Shown here: piece after piece, positions 25,559 to 34,806 of the stretch
Layout: each line of letters starts with the position of its first letter
Numbering within the stretch: the stretch's first letter is position 1
NCBI GenBank assembly: GCA_046329235.1
Contig: JAXLVA010000001.1
Coordinates: 744,001 to 808,000 of the forward strand
Length of the DNA: 64,000 bases
Direction: 5' to 3'
Origin: JALONH01 sp046329235
Lineage (GTDB): Bacteria; Bacteroidota; Bacteroidia; Cytophagales; Cytophagaceae
The notes under the pieces: generated by a model
Seen by the model: only the letters and a program-made list of their open reading frames with translations
Told to the model about the DNA's origin: nothing
Database searches by the model: none
Made by a program: the position numbers and the translations under genes

Positions 25559-27493
25559 ATGAAAAAAATATTTCAAAAATTATATAAGAAATCGGATCCC
25601 TTGCTTCAGGAGGAGAGAATGGATATCATAAGTAAGTCTTCAAAGCAAGTTGGACCTGGTGTATTCTTTTCAACGATTGTTGTGATTGCTTCCTTTTTAC
25701 CGGTATTTCTCCTTACAGGTATGGAAGGGAAATTATTCCATCCTTTAGCATGGACTAAAACATTTATTCTTTTAGTGGATGCCGTTTTAGCGATTACGTT
25801 GACTCCTGTATTAATCTCTTTATTACTAAAAGGTCGATTGAAACCGGAAAGTCAAAATCCTATTACTAAATCACTAGAAAAAATATATACTCCTATTTTG
25901 GTATGGTGCTTACACTGGCGTAAAACGGTCATTGGTATTAATATACTATTGCTTATCACAGGAGGAGTGATGCTGACTAAATTAGGTTCAGAATTTATGC
26001 CTCCATTAGATGAAGGTTCTATATTGTTCATGCCTGTAACATTACCTGATGTGTCTAATTCGGAAGCTAAACGTATTTTACAAATACAAGACAAATTAAT
26101 AAAGTCTGTTCCGGAGGTAGTTCATGTATTGGGTAAAGCGGGGAGAGCTTCTACAGCTACTGATAACTCACCTATTAGTATGATTGAGACCATTATCTTA
26201 CTAAAGCCTAAATCTGAATGGCGTGAAGGTATTACTAAGAATGATATTATTACTGAATTAAACGCTAAACTTCAGATTCCAGGAGTTACCAACGGTTGGA
26301 CACAGCCTATCATTAATAGAATTAATATGCTCTCAACTGGTATTAGAACGGATGTAGGTATAAAAGTATATGGTCAAAATTTAGATTCCATTTATAGTTT
26401 ATCACAACGGATAAAAGAGTCGCTTCAAGGAATAGATGGTGTAAAAGATTTATATGTAGAACCAATTGTAGGTGGAAGATATATTGATATCGAAGTTAAT
26501 AAAGAAGCCATTGGAAGATATGGTCTCACTACGGATGATGTGAATATGGTAGTTGAAAGTGCGCTCGGAGGTATGAATTTAACTACTACAGTAGAAGGTA
26601 GACAAAGGTTTTCAGTCAATGCTAGAGTGTCTCAGTCCTATAGAGAAAGTATGGATGATATGAAAAGGTTACCCATTCAAACGATGCAATTTGGAACTAT
26701 TCTGTTATCTGATGTAGCGGACATTAAAATTTCAGAAGGACCTCCTATGATAAATTCCGAAAATGCGATGTTACGTGGAAGTGTTTTGTTTAATGTGCGA
26801 GATAGAGATTTAGGTAGCACAGTAGAAGAGACGCAGCAAAAATTAAATACGATGATGACTCAAATGCCTAAAGGTTATTTTATTGAGTGGAGTGGTCAGT
26901 GGGAGAATCAATTAAGAGCTAATACGACATTAAAATGGATTGTTCCTATCGTGATTGTAATCATATTTATGGTGTTGTATACCACTTATAAATCCATTAA
27001 AGAAGCAATTGCTACTATGGTTACAGTTCCTTTTGCTTTAATAGGAGGTGTATTTATGGTTTATTTCTATGGTGTAAACTTATCCGTAGCAGTTGCTGTA
27101 GGTTTTATTGCTTTGTTTGGTATGGCCATCGAAACGGCCATGTTAATGGTGATTTATCTCAATGAAGCCATGCAAGAATTGGTGCATAACAAAGGGAATT
27201 CTAGAGAAACGATTACTAACGACGATTTGCGTGCTTATGTCATTAAAGGTTCTGCTCAACGATTGAGACCTAAATTAATGACGGTGTCTGTTTCTTTGTT
27301 TGGTTTAATCCCAATTCTTTGGGCAAGTGGTGTAGGTAGTGATATCATGTTACCCATCACCATTCCTCTTATTGGAGGAACTATCTCTTCGGTTATATAT
27401 GTATTAATGGTAACTCCCATTGTTTTTGAAATGATGAAGGAGCGTGAATTAAATAAAAACGGTAAAATTGAACTACTCGATGTTAAAGAATAA
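25559..27493 (+). CDS. cusA: CusA/CzcA-type RND metal efflux pump, C-terminal part
   Basis: About 644 residues carrying helices 5-12 and the second porter and docking domains of the same pump. They begin with a lysine-rich linker (MKKIFQKLYKKSDPL) and then SSKQVGPGVFFSTIVVIASFLPVF. The segment GMAIETAMLMVIYLNEAM is intact. Together with 24285-25556 it accounts for a full-length CusA-type pump with nothing else missing. A run of seven A at 25562-25568 lies just after the frame change. The pump would export Cu(I)/Ag(I) from the periplasm through the TolC-like channel encoded next, which overlaps it by 14 bp. Confidence 0.9.
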   Translation: MKKIFQKLYKKSDPLLQEERMDIISKSSKQVGPGVFFSTIVVIASFLPVFLLTGMEGKLFHPLAWTKTFILLVDAVLAITLTPVLISLLLKGRLKPESQNPITKSLEKIYTPILVWCLHWRKTVIGINILLLITGGVMLTKLGSEFMPPLDEGSILFMPVTLPDVSNSEAKRILQIQDKLIKSVPEVVHVLGKAGRASTATDNSPISMIETIILLKPKSEWREGITKNDIITELNAKLQIPGVTNGWTQPIINRINMLSTGIRTDVGIKVYGQNLDSIYSLSQRIKESLQGIDGVKDLYVEPIVGGRYIDIEVNKEAIGRYGLTTDDVNMVVESALGGMNLTTTVEGRQRFSVNARVSQSYRESMDDMKRLPIQTMQFGTILLSDVADIKISEGPPMINSENAMLRGSVLFNVRDRDLGSTVEETQQKLNTMMTQMPKGYFIEWSGQWENQLRANTTLKWIVPIVIVIIFMVLYTTYKSIKEAIATMVTVPFALIGGVFMVYFYGVNLSVAVAVGFIALFGMAIETAMLMVIYLNEAMQELVHNKGNSRETITNDDLRAYVIKGSAQRLRPKLMTVSVSLFGLIPILWASGVGSDIMLPITIPLIGGTISSVIYVLMVTPIVFEMMKERELNKNGKIELLDVKE

Positions 27494-28757
27494 ACTTCTA
27501 CTTGTTATAGCACTGTCTCTGATAAATACAGTTATCGCAGCTCAGGTGCTTACCTATGATTCAGTTAGGATCGTAATCCTTACTAAGAATCCGGAATTGG
27601 AAATGTATCGTAACCAGTCGAAATCAATGGATGCTATGGCTATTGGCGCTAAAGCTTGGGATGCACCGCAAATTGGTATTGGTTTTTTTATGACTCCATA
27701 TAACACCTCTTATTGGAGCCCTAGGGTGATGAATATCGATGGGATGAACTCTATGATGCCTGGTATGGGTAATATTATGATACAAGGACGCCAAATGATA
27801 CCTAATCCTTCTAGGTTGAATGCTAATGCTAAATATCTAAGTGCCGCCTCTTCTGTAGAAACAGAGGCCGGAAATGCTATGGCTAATAATCTACTATTTG
27901 AAGCTAAAAAGCTATATGCTCAAATTCAGGTTTTAGAAAGAAAAATAGAAGTATTGTCAGAGGCCGAGAAGATACTTACGATTATGATTTCCCTTGGAGA
28001 GAGTAAACTGGCTTATAATCAAGAAATGCTTTCGAGTATATATAAAGCTAAATCTCAAAAAGCTATTGTTCAAAATGAGCGGATCATGTTTGAAAATGAT
28101 AAAAAACAAAAAATGTTTTATCTGAATTCTATCATGAATAGAAATGATCGAGAGTTATTTCAAGTTGATACTGTTATGGTGTTTAAAGAATATGAAAACG
28201 AATTAGTAGATACATCATTGTTGATTTCGAATAGAAGTGATTTGAAAATGATCGAAAAGAATCTTCAAGTTGCTACACTTAAACAAAATGCTGAAAAGTA
28301 TAAATCCAGACCTGATTTTGGAATTGAATATGGGCATATGTTTGCTTTTGGAGAGAATCCAAATCAGTTTACTTTAATGGGAATGATGAGTATTCCTATC
28401 GCTCCGTGGTCTTCTAAGATGTATCGTTCTAATGTGACAGCCTATGATTATCAAATGCAGGCATATAGAAATCAACGAGAAGCTATCATGAACGAATCTG
28501 TAGGGATGATTTATGGTATTAAAAACGAATTGATTTCTATAAAATATCAAAAGGAACTTTATGAAACCATGATATTAACTTCACTTGAAAAATCATATGA
28601 TTTGGCATTTTTAGCTTATCAGCAAAATACAGGAGATTTATTTGTAGCACTGGATGCACGTATGAATCTTCAAATGGCTCAATTGCAATATGAGGAAGTA
28701 CTATTGAAATTATTATTAATGCAAGCTGAATATGAAAAGCAATTACAACTATTATAA
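27480..28757 (+). CDS. TolC-family outer membrane channel (CusC-like)
   Basis: A 425-residue outer-membrane efflux protein with a signal peptide (MLKNKLLLVIALSLINTVIAAQ) and the long alternating helical repeats of TolC. Its N-terminal part is unusually methionine-rich (GMNSMMPGMGNIMIQGRQM), as in silver/copper-handling proteins. I chose the ATG at 27480 rather than the TTG at 27468 because it starts directly at the signal peptide. It overlaps the pump gene by 14 bp and the next adaptor gene by 26 bp. Confidence 0.88.
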   Translation: MLKNKLLLVIALSLINTVIAAQVLTYDSVRIVILTKNPELEMYRNQSKSMDAMAIGAKAWDAPQIGIGFFMTPYNTSYWSPRVMNIDGMNSMMPGMGNIMIQGRQMIPNPSRLNANAKYLSAASSVETEAGNAMANNLLFEAKKLYAQIQVLERKIEVLSEAEKILTIMISLGESKLAYNQEMLSSIYKAKSQKAIVQNERIMFENDKKQKMFYLNSIMNRNDRELFQVDTVMVFKEYENELVDTSLLISNRSDLKMIEKNLQVATLKQNAEKYKSRPDFGIEYGHMFAFGENPNQFTLMGMMSIPIAPWSSKMYRSNVTAYDYQMQAYRNQREAIMNESVGMIYGIKNELISIKYQKELYETMILTSLEKSYDLAFLAYQQNTGDLFVALDARMNLQMAQLQYEEVLLKLLLMQAEYEKQLQLL

Positions 28758-30033
28758 CATTATTTTATTGGTGGTAGTGTTTATCTCATGTTCTAAGATA
28801 TCTGATAAACACGAGTATCACCAAGGAAAAAATAAGGATCATATTTCTGATTCAACGGCTAGTCGAATGAAATATTATTGTCCTATGCATCCTGAAGTTA
28901 TGTCAGACAAACCAGGCACATGCCCTATATGTGGTATGGATTTGGAACTCCTACCGGATGAGGAAGCTGTTGATACATTAAGTTATTTATCACAGCCTAC
29001 TAATAAAATGGTAGTTTCCTCTTTAAAACCCATAGCTCCCACAAGAAATAAGGATGCTAAAAACATTCAAGCATCCGGGTTTCTAACCTATGATCCTAAC
29101 TTAACGAATAGTATTTCGGCGCGTGTTTCCGGACGAATTGAAAAATTGTATGCTAAATATGAATTTCAATCCGTGAAGAAGGGTGACTTGTTAATGGAGA
29201 TTTATAGTCCTGAATTACAAACAGCACAAAGTGATTATTTGTTTTTGTATAAGTCCAGCAAAATAACTGATGAAGGGATGTTGGATGCTTATTATCAGAA
29301 ATTAATTAATTTAGGAATGACGGTATCTGCCATCAAGCAATTAGAATTTAGTGGTCAAATAAAAAGTACTGTTTCTATTTATTCACCTTATTCCGGACAT
29401 CTACATTTTTTAACTGCCGGAAGTGATATTGCCTCCCATAATTTGGCATGGCCCATATCTAACACAAAATCTATGGATGGAGGTAATAATATGTCAACAA
29501 CTAAAAGCCTTACGATCAAAGAAGGTGATTATGTGAATAAAAATGATTTGTTGTTTACCATCGCTAATGAGTCAACTATATGGGCCTTATTCAAAATATT
29601 ACCGAGAGATATTTCATTCATTAAAAAAGGAGATGAAGTAACTGTAAATATTGATGGGGATACGCATATAGGTAAAGTTGATTTTATTGAAAAATCATTT
29701 GATTCTGGAAATGATTTTTATACCATTCGTGTTTATCTGCATTGTAATGATCATAATAAATTAGCCATTGGAACCTTAATTGAAGGTGTTATAGTCTCTC
29801 ATAATAATCAGAAAACATATTTGTGGATTCCTCAAGCAGCGGCCATTGTCTTAGGGAAATCACACGCGGCTGTTTTTGTTAAACAAAACTTAGGTTATAT
29901 GGCTAAAGAAGTAACAGTAGGTCAAACATCGGATGGCTGGATAGAAGTATTATCCGGATTGTCGGATACGGATAGTATCGCACCTGTAGCATCTTATTTA
30001 GTAGATAGTGAAGCTTTAATAGACATTGATTAA
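28732..30033 (+). CDS. cusB: RND periplasmic adaptor with N-terminal metal-binding domain (CusB-like, first copy)
   Basis: A 433-residue membrane-fusion protein. It begins with a lipoprotein-like signal (VVVFISC), then the heavy-metal-binding segment YYCPMHPEVMSDKPGTCPICGMDLEL (about 45-70), a barrel-sandwich hybrid and helical hairpin (about 90-220) and beta-barrel domains. It bridges the CusA pump to the outer channel and may load metal onto the pump. It overlaps the channel gene by 26 bp. A second, divergent adaptor follows 2 nt after the stop. Confidence 0.9.
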   Translation: MKSNYNYYNIILLVVVFISCSKISDKHEYHQGKNKDHISDSTASRMKYYCPMHPEVMSDKPGTCPICGMDLELLPDEEAVDTLSYLSQPTNKMVVSSLKPIAPTRNKDAKNIQASGFLTYDPNLTNSISARVSGRIEKLYAKYEFQSVKKGDLLMEIYSPELQTAQSDYLFLYKSSKITDEGMLDAYYQKLINLGMTVSAIKQLEFSGQIKSTVSIYSPYSGHLHFLTAGSDIASHNLAWPISNTKSMDGGNNMSTTKSLTIKEGDYVNKNDLLFTIANESTIWALFKILPRDISFIKKGDEVTVNIDGDTHIGKVDFIEKSFDSGNDFYTIRVYLHCNDHNKLAIGTLIEGVIVSHNNQKTYLWIPQAAAIVLGKSHAAVFVKQNLGYMAKEVTVGQTSDGWIEVLSGLSDTDSIAPVASYLVDSEALIDID

Positions 30034-30035
30034 TT

Positions 30036-31241
30036 ATGAAATTATATATATATGCATTGGTAGGGGTTATGGTTTTATATTCTTGTGAAACCAAACATGA
30101 TCATTCAGGCCACGAAACAACAGGGACAGAGGATATTTATTATACCTGTTCTATGGACCCACAGGTGATAGAAAGTAAGCCTGGGAAATGTCCTATTTGT
30201 AAAATGGATCTTACACCCGTGAAAAAAAGTAATTCAAAAGGTATTAAATTAAGTTCTCAGCAAGAAGTGTTGGCTAATATTAAAACTGTCGAAATTAATT
30301 ATGGGTATATAGGTAGTGAAATGTTTTTTACCGGAGTCATAAAAGAAAATGAAAATAATATCACGTATGTAAATGCAAAAGTGGAGGGTAGGGTAGATAA
30401 GTTATATAATAAATCAGTAGGTGATTATATTCGAAAAGGGGATGTGATTTATGAAGTATATTCAGAAATGCTAGCTGCTACTCAAAGTGATTTTATTAAT
30501 ACTTATAAAAAGCTGTTGAAAGATTCAAATGATGTATTACTTAGGTCTATTCTACAGTCTTCTATTTCAAAAATGAAATTATGGGGACTTTCCGATAAGC
30601 AGATTGAAAAAATTAAACAAAGTGATAAGCCTATTATATCTTTTCCTATAGAAAGCTCATATTCTGGTTATATTACAAAAATTAATATCACAGAAGGTGC
30701 TATCGTTATGGAAGGGCAATCCTTATTAGAACTTACAGATTATAAAACACTTTGGGTAGAAGCTCAATATTATGCTAAAGATACGCGTAAGGTGAATAAG
30801 GGTGATGTGGTGGAAGTAATTGTGGAAGGAATACAAGCAGAGTCAATAAAAGGAAAAGTGGTTCAATTATTACCACAAGTTTTATCTAATTCAATCATCA
30901 ATATTGTTAGAATTGAAATCATACCTACGAGCACGAATATTAGACCAGGTATGCAAGCCGAAATATATCAGCATACTTCATCTGAAAAGTCAATAGTCAT
31001 ACCTAAGAATGCTGTTTTGTGGGATAGTCAAGGAGCTTCAGTATGGATTAAAAATAAAGATGAAGAGTATGAATCGAAAATGATTCATGTAGGTGAGGTA
31101 TCCGGTAATAAAGTTTCTGTTTTACATGGATTAGCGGTAGGAGATAAATTAGTTGTTTCCGGAGCGTACTTATTGCAGAGCGAGTATGTCTTTCGAAAGG
31201 GAAATAGTCCTATGCAAGGACATGATATGTCTAAAATGTAA
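30036..31241 (+). CDS. RND periplasmic adaptor with N-terminal metal-binding domain (CusB-like, second copy)
   Basis: A 401-residue adaptor with a lipoprotein signal (MKLYIYALVGVMVLYSC), a His-rich linker (KHDHSGHETTG) and its own YYTCSMDPQVIESKPGKCPICKMDL metal-binding segment. Hairpin, lipoyl-like and barrel domains follow. Its sequence differs clearly from the first adaptor, so this is an old pairing rather than a fresh duplication. Tandem adaptors may form a mixed hexamer around one pump, or serve two pumps. It ends in GHDMSKM, again His/Met-rich. Confidence 0.88.
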   Translation: MKLYIYALVGVMVLYSCETKHDHSGHETTGTEDIYYTCSMDPQVIESKPGKCPICKMDLTPVKKSNSKGIKLSSQQEVLANIKTVEINYGYIGSEMFFTGVIKENENNITYVNAKVEGRVDKLYNKSVGDYIRKGDVIYEVYSEMLAATQSDFINTYKKLLKDSNDVLLRSILQSSISKMKLWGLSDKQIEKIKQSDKPIISFPIESSYSGYITKINITEGAIVMEGQSLLELTDYKTLWVEAQYYAKDTRKVNKGDVVEVIVEGIQAESIKGKVVQLLPQVLSNSIINIVRIEIIPTSTNIRPGMQAEIYQHTSSEKSIVIPKNAVLWDSQGASVWIKNKDEEYESKMIHVGEVSGNKVSVLHGLAVGDKLVVSGAYLLQSEYVFRKGNSPMQGHDMSKM

Positions 31242-31282
31242 TATTTAAAATTGTTAATTTAGTAGAATATTCAATCGATCTT

Positions 31283-31852
31283 ATGACTACACTTTATATC
31301 AAAAATATGGTTTGCCCTCGATGTATTAAAGTTGTACAAGAGGAGTTAGAGAAGTTGAATTATCCAATTTCTAAAATTCAGTTAGGAACGGTAGATATCA
31401 ATCAGGCGATTACAGATACTGAACTTTTAACCATAAGAAATGTATTATCTCAAAATGGTTTTGAACTATTAGATGATAAGAAATTAAAGACGATTGAAAG
31501 AATAAAAATATTAATCATTGAAGGTATTCGCAGTGGCCTTTTTTTTGAAATGAATAAAAATATTTCACAGTACTTAAGTGAAGAATTGAACATGGAGTAT
31601 ACACACTTAAGTAGTTTGTTTTCTTCTGTTGAGGGAAAAACTATTGAACGCTTTGTGATATTACATAAAATTGAACGAATTAAAGAGTTGATTATTTATA
31701 ATGAATTATCAATTAAAGAAATAGCGGATTCTTTGGGGTACAGTAGTTTGCAAGCATTGTCTAATCAATTTAAAAAAGAAACCGGTATTACCCCATCTGA
31801 ATTTAAAAAAGTATCTACTTTTAATAATAGAAAATCGATTGATGAAGTATAA
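31283..31852 (+). CDS. AraC-family regulator with N-terminal HMA-like domain
   Basis: A 189-residue regulator. Residues 1-75 resemble a heavy-metal-associated fold with a CxxC (NMVCPRCIKVVQEELEKLNY), and residues about 90-185 are an AraC DNA-binding domain with two helix-turn-helix motifs (SIKEIADSLGYSSLQALSNQFKKETGITPSEFKK). The architecture suggests a cytoplasmic Cu(I)/Ag(I) sensor that activates the flanking efflux genes; this is inference from the fusion and its position between the cus-like operon and copA. There is no kinase or receiver domain. Confidence 0.85.
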   Translation: MTTLYIKNMVCPRCIKVVQEELEKLNYPISKIQLGTVDINQAITDTELLTIRNVLSQNGFELLDDKKLKTIERIKILIIEGIRSGLFFEMNKNISQYLSEELNMEYTHLSSLFSSVEGKTIERFVILHKIERIKELIIYNELSIKEIADSLGYSSLQALSNQFKKETGITPSEFKKVSTFNNRKSIDEV

Positions 31853-31916
31853 AATGTGACCATAAATTTATACTATTTAGTTATTATTTTGTAATCCTAT
31901 TTTTATTTCTAAAGTG

Positions 31917-31924
31917 TAATTTTG
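31917..31924 (+). promoter_or_regulatory. copA -7 promoter box
   Basis: TAATTTTG fits TAnnTTTG exactly and ends 20 nt before the copA ATG. A TTG at 31889 is 25 nt upstream, longer than the usual spacing, so an activator may be needed. Confidence 0.5.
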
Positions 31925-31944
31925 TTTTATAAATCGAAAGAGTT

Positions 31945-34362
31945 ATGAGTAATATATACCAAATACCCTTAACAGGCGTCCATAGTGAACACTGTGCTTT
32001 AATAGTTGATAAATCATTATCAGCGAACTCTGATATTAAATCTCATCGAGTAGATTTTAATAATGAAGTAGCTGTGGTAGAGTTTAATTCTAATACTCCT
32101 GATTTAAAATCGGTGGCTAATACCATAAAGGATATAGGGTATGGGGTGGTAACTAAGAAACAAACTTTTCCGGTAACAGGTTTGAGTTGTGCTTCCTGTG
32201 CTGTAAGCGTAGAAAGTATGTCGAAGACCCAAGTAGGTGTTATTGATGCATCGGTGAATTATGGGAACAGCGAAGCACTCATTGAATACATCCCAGGCGT
32301 GTTAGATTTGAATGGATTAAAATCAGCTATACAGTCGGTGGGGTATGATATTTTGATTGAACAAACAGAAGATGTACATGAAATAAAAGAAGAGTTACAT
32401 CAGCAGATGTATCAAGAATTAAAAACCAAAACCCTATGGGCCGGCATATTGTGTATACCTATTGTCATACTAGGTATGTTTTGGATGGATTTTCCACATG
32501 CAAATTGGATAATGTTAGCATTTACTATTCCGGTTATCTTTTATTTTGGTAGATCTTTCTTTATCAATGCATGGAAACAAGCCAAGCATGGTTCTGCCAA
32601 TATGGATACGCTGGTAGCTTTGAGTACCGGAATTGCATTTCTGTTTAGTTTATTTACTACTATCTATCCTGAGTTTTGGATGGCTCGTGGTCAACACCCG
32701 CATGTGTATTATGAAGCCGCTTCAGTGATTATCGTTTTTATTTTACTAGGTAAACTGTTAGAAGAAAAAGCAAAATCCAATACCTCTTCTGCTATCAAAA
32801 AGTTAATAGGTCTGCAACCTAAAACGGTGATTGTAGTGCATGAAGGTGGACATGAAATGGAAATGCCTATATCAAGTGTGCAAGTAGGAAATATATTGTT
32901 GGTTAAACCCGGAAATCGAATTCCTGTAGACGGAGAAGTAGTGTCCGGCAGTTCCTTTGTAGATGAAAGTATGATTAACGGCGAACCAATTCCTATCGAA
33001 AAGTTGAGTGGAGCCAAAGTGTTTGCAGGGACGATTAATCAAAAAGGCAGTTTTAAATTCAAAGCAGAGAAAGTAGGTGGAGATACCATACTAGCGCAGA
33101 TTATTCAAATGGTTCAAGAAGCGCAAGGAAGTAAAGCTCCGGTTCAAAAAATGGTGGATAAAATCGCCGGAGTTTTTGTTCCGGTAGTGATGTTTATAGC
33201 ACTATTGAGTTTGGTAGGATGGATACTTTTGGGTGGAGAGAATGCATTGGTACAAGGTATATTATCTATGGTTACCGTATTGGTAATCGCTTGTCCTTGT
33301 GCCTTAGGGTTAGCAACACCTACAGCAATTATGGTGGGTATAGGAAAAGGTGCAGAGCATGGCATCTTAATTAAAGATGCGGAAAGTTTGCAATTAGCAC
33401 ATACGATTAATGCTATTATATTAGATAAAACAGGTACTATTACCGAAGGTAAACCGGAAGTAGTTGACGTGATGTATGCTACTAACGAGGAAGAGATTCA
33501 ATCGGTGGTGTTAGCCATGGAAAGTCATTCAGAACATCCACTGGCCGATGCCTTAGTACAACATTTAAAATCAAAGAATATCCAACCGGCACCCATAGAA
33601 AAGATTGAGAGTATTACCGGAAAAGGATTAGAAGCAACCTATCAGGGGAGTAGATTGGTGGTGGGTAATCTAACGTTGATGTCGGATATTCAGTCGAACT
33701 GGAGTGATGATTTAAAGACGAAGGTTGACTCATGGAAAGATAAAGCATACACAATAATTGCGGTATCCAAGGATAAGGAAGTAAAAGCTATCTATGCCGT
33801 AGCTGATAAAATTAAACAACATTCCGCACATGCTATAAAAGAACTACAAGCGTTGGGGATTGAAGTGTATATGCTCACCGGAGATTCGTTGTCAACTGCG
33901 AAGGCTGTAAGTAGTCAAGTTGGAATACAACATTATAAGGCGGAGATGTTACCTTCGGATAAAGCCAACTTTATTAAAGAACTTCAGCAGAACGGGAAGA
34001 TAGTGGCTATGGTAGGCGATGGGATTAATGATTCTCATGCTTTAGCTCAAGCTAATGTGAGTATAGCTATGGGTAAAGGATCTGATATAGCTATTGATGT
34101 AGCTAAGATGACGATTATATCATCTGATTTAATGAAGATACCTACCGCTATCAAGTTGTCTAAGAAAACAGTTCGCACGATACATGAAAACTTATTTTGG
34201 GCATTTATCTATAATTTAATAGGCATACCTATTGCAGCCGGATTGCTTTATCCTATCTGGGGATTTATGTTGAGTCCTATGATAGCAGGAGCGGCCATGG
34301 CCTTGAGTTCTGTATCGGTAGTAAGTAATAGTTTATTGCTTAAAGTTTCAAAAATAAAATAA
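31945..34362 (+). CDS. copA: copper-exporting P1B-type ATPase
   Basis: An 805-residue Cu(I) export ATPase of the inner membrane. It has two N-terminal HMA domains, eight membrane helices, the transport motif CPC (450-452, in VIACPCALGLATPTA), the phosphorylation motif DKTGT (D494), SEHPLA in the nucleotide domain and GDGIND near residue 693. The second HMA has a normal CxxC (C82, C85), but the first is degenerate (HSEHC, residues 13-17) and has lost one cysteine. It would pump cytosolic copper to the periplasm, where the Cus-like system removes it. The stop TAATG overlaps the chaperone gene. Confidence 0.96.
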   Translation: MSNIYQIPLTGVHSEHCALIVDKSLSANSDIKSHRVDFNNEVAVVEFNSNTPDLKSVANTIKDIGYGVVTKKQTFPVTGLSCASCAVSVESMSKTQVGVIDASVNYGNSEALIEYIPGVLDLNGLKSAIQSVGYDILIEQTEDVHEIKEELHQQMYQELKTKTLWAGILCIPIVILGMFWMDFPHANWIMLAFTIPVIFYFGRSFFINAWKQAKHGSANMDTLVALSTGIAFLFSLFTTIYPEFWMARGQHPHVYYEAASVIIVFILLGKLLEEKAKSNTSSAIKKLIGLQPKTVIVVHEGGHEMEMPISSVQVGNILLVKPGNRIPVDGEVVSGSSFVDESMINGEPIPIEKLSGAKVFAGTINQKGSFKFKAEKVGGDTILAQIIQMVQEAQGSKAPVQKMVDKIAGVFVPVVMFIALLSLVGWILLGGENALVQGILSMVTVLVIACPCALGLATPTAIMVGIGKGAEHGILIKDAESLQLAHTINAIILDKTGTITEGKPEVVDVMYATNEEEIQSVVLAMESHSEHPLADALVQHLKSKNIQPAPIEKIESITGKGLEATYQGSRLVVGNLTLMSDIQSNWSDDLKTKVDSWKDKAYTIIAVSKDKEVKAIYAVADKIKQHSAHAIKELQALGIEVYMLTGDSLSTAKAVSSQVGIQHYKAEMLPSDKANFIKELQQNGKIVAMVGDGINDSHALAQANVSIAMGKGSDIAIDVAKMTIISSDLMKIPTAIKLSKKTVRTIHENLFWAFIYNLIGIPIAAGLLYPIWGFMLSPMIAGAAMALSSVSVVSNSLLLKVSKIK

Positions 34363-34586
34363 TGACTAAAATGAAAACGTTAAAATTTAAGACGAATATA
34401 AATTGTGGTGGTTGTGTAGCTAAAGCAACACCGGTATTAAACCAAATTTCCGGAATCACTAAATGGGAAGTGGATACCACTAATAAAGATAAAATTCTGA
34501 CAACTGAAATAGAGGACAAAGTGAGTTCGAATGACATAGAATCCAAGTTGAAGGATATAGGTTTTAATGCGGTGCCTTTGGAATAA
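34362..34586 (+). CDS. HMA-domain copper chaperone (CopZ-like)
   Basis: A 74-residue protein that is a single HMA domain with the metal motif NCGGC (INCGGCVAKATPVL). Its gene begins within the copA stop (TAATG), so the two are translationally coupled. It probably delivers Cu(I) to CopA in the cytoplasm. No signal peptide is present, in contrast to the periplasmic HMA protein at 23880. Confidence 0.9.
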   Translation: MTKMKTLKFKTNINCGGCVAKATPVLNQISGITKWEVDTTNKDKILTTEIEDKVSSNDIESKLKDIGFNAVPLE

Positions 34587-34589
34587 TTC

Positions 34590-34725
34590 TTCACCCGCGT
34601 GAGGGATAGCAGCATAAATCCTTTTGCGAGGTACGAGCAAAAGATTGCAGCGGATAGCCCGACCCCGAGCGTCATACGTTTGATTTCAAGAAAGTGATTA
34701 TTGCGAGGGGGCACGCCCTCATCTA
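34590..34725. repeat. GC-richer intergenic repeat-like element after the copper island
   Basis: About 135 bp with no gene and a base composition unlike its neighbours. It contains GTGAGGGATAGCAGC (shared with 23175), an imperfect hairpin AATCCTTTTGC/GCAAAAGATT (34617-34648 region) and a GAGGG/CCCTC hairpin near 34705-34720. It resembles the conserved intergenic hairpin elements often seen in Bacteroidota genomes. That identification is from general familiarity, not from a search. Confidence 0.5.
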
Positions 34726-34726
34726 A

Positions 34727-34772
34727 TAAAAAAAGGAGCAAAACAAGTAAGATGACTTACTGTTTTAGCTCC
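34727..34772 (-). terminator. terminator for the small minus-strand gene at 34807
   Basis: On the minus strand, GGAGCTAAAACAGTAAG pairs with CTTACTTGTTTTGCTCC (one bulge, loop TCAT) and is followed by a run of seven T. It lies 35 nt after the stop of the 69-residue gene, which supports that gene being expressed. Confidence 0.85.
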
Positions 34773-34806
34773 CTAGTAGCAGTAGCTGATTATATTTTTT
34801 TATATG

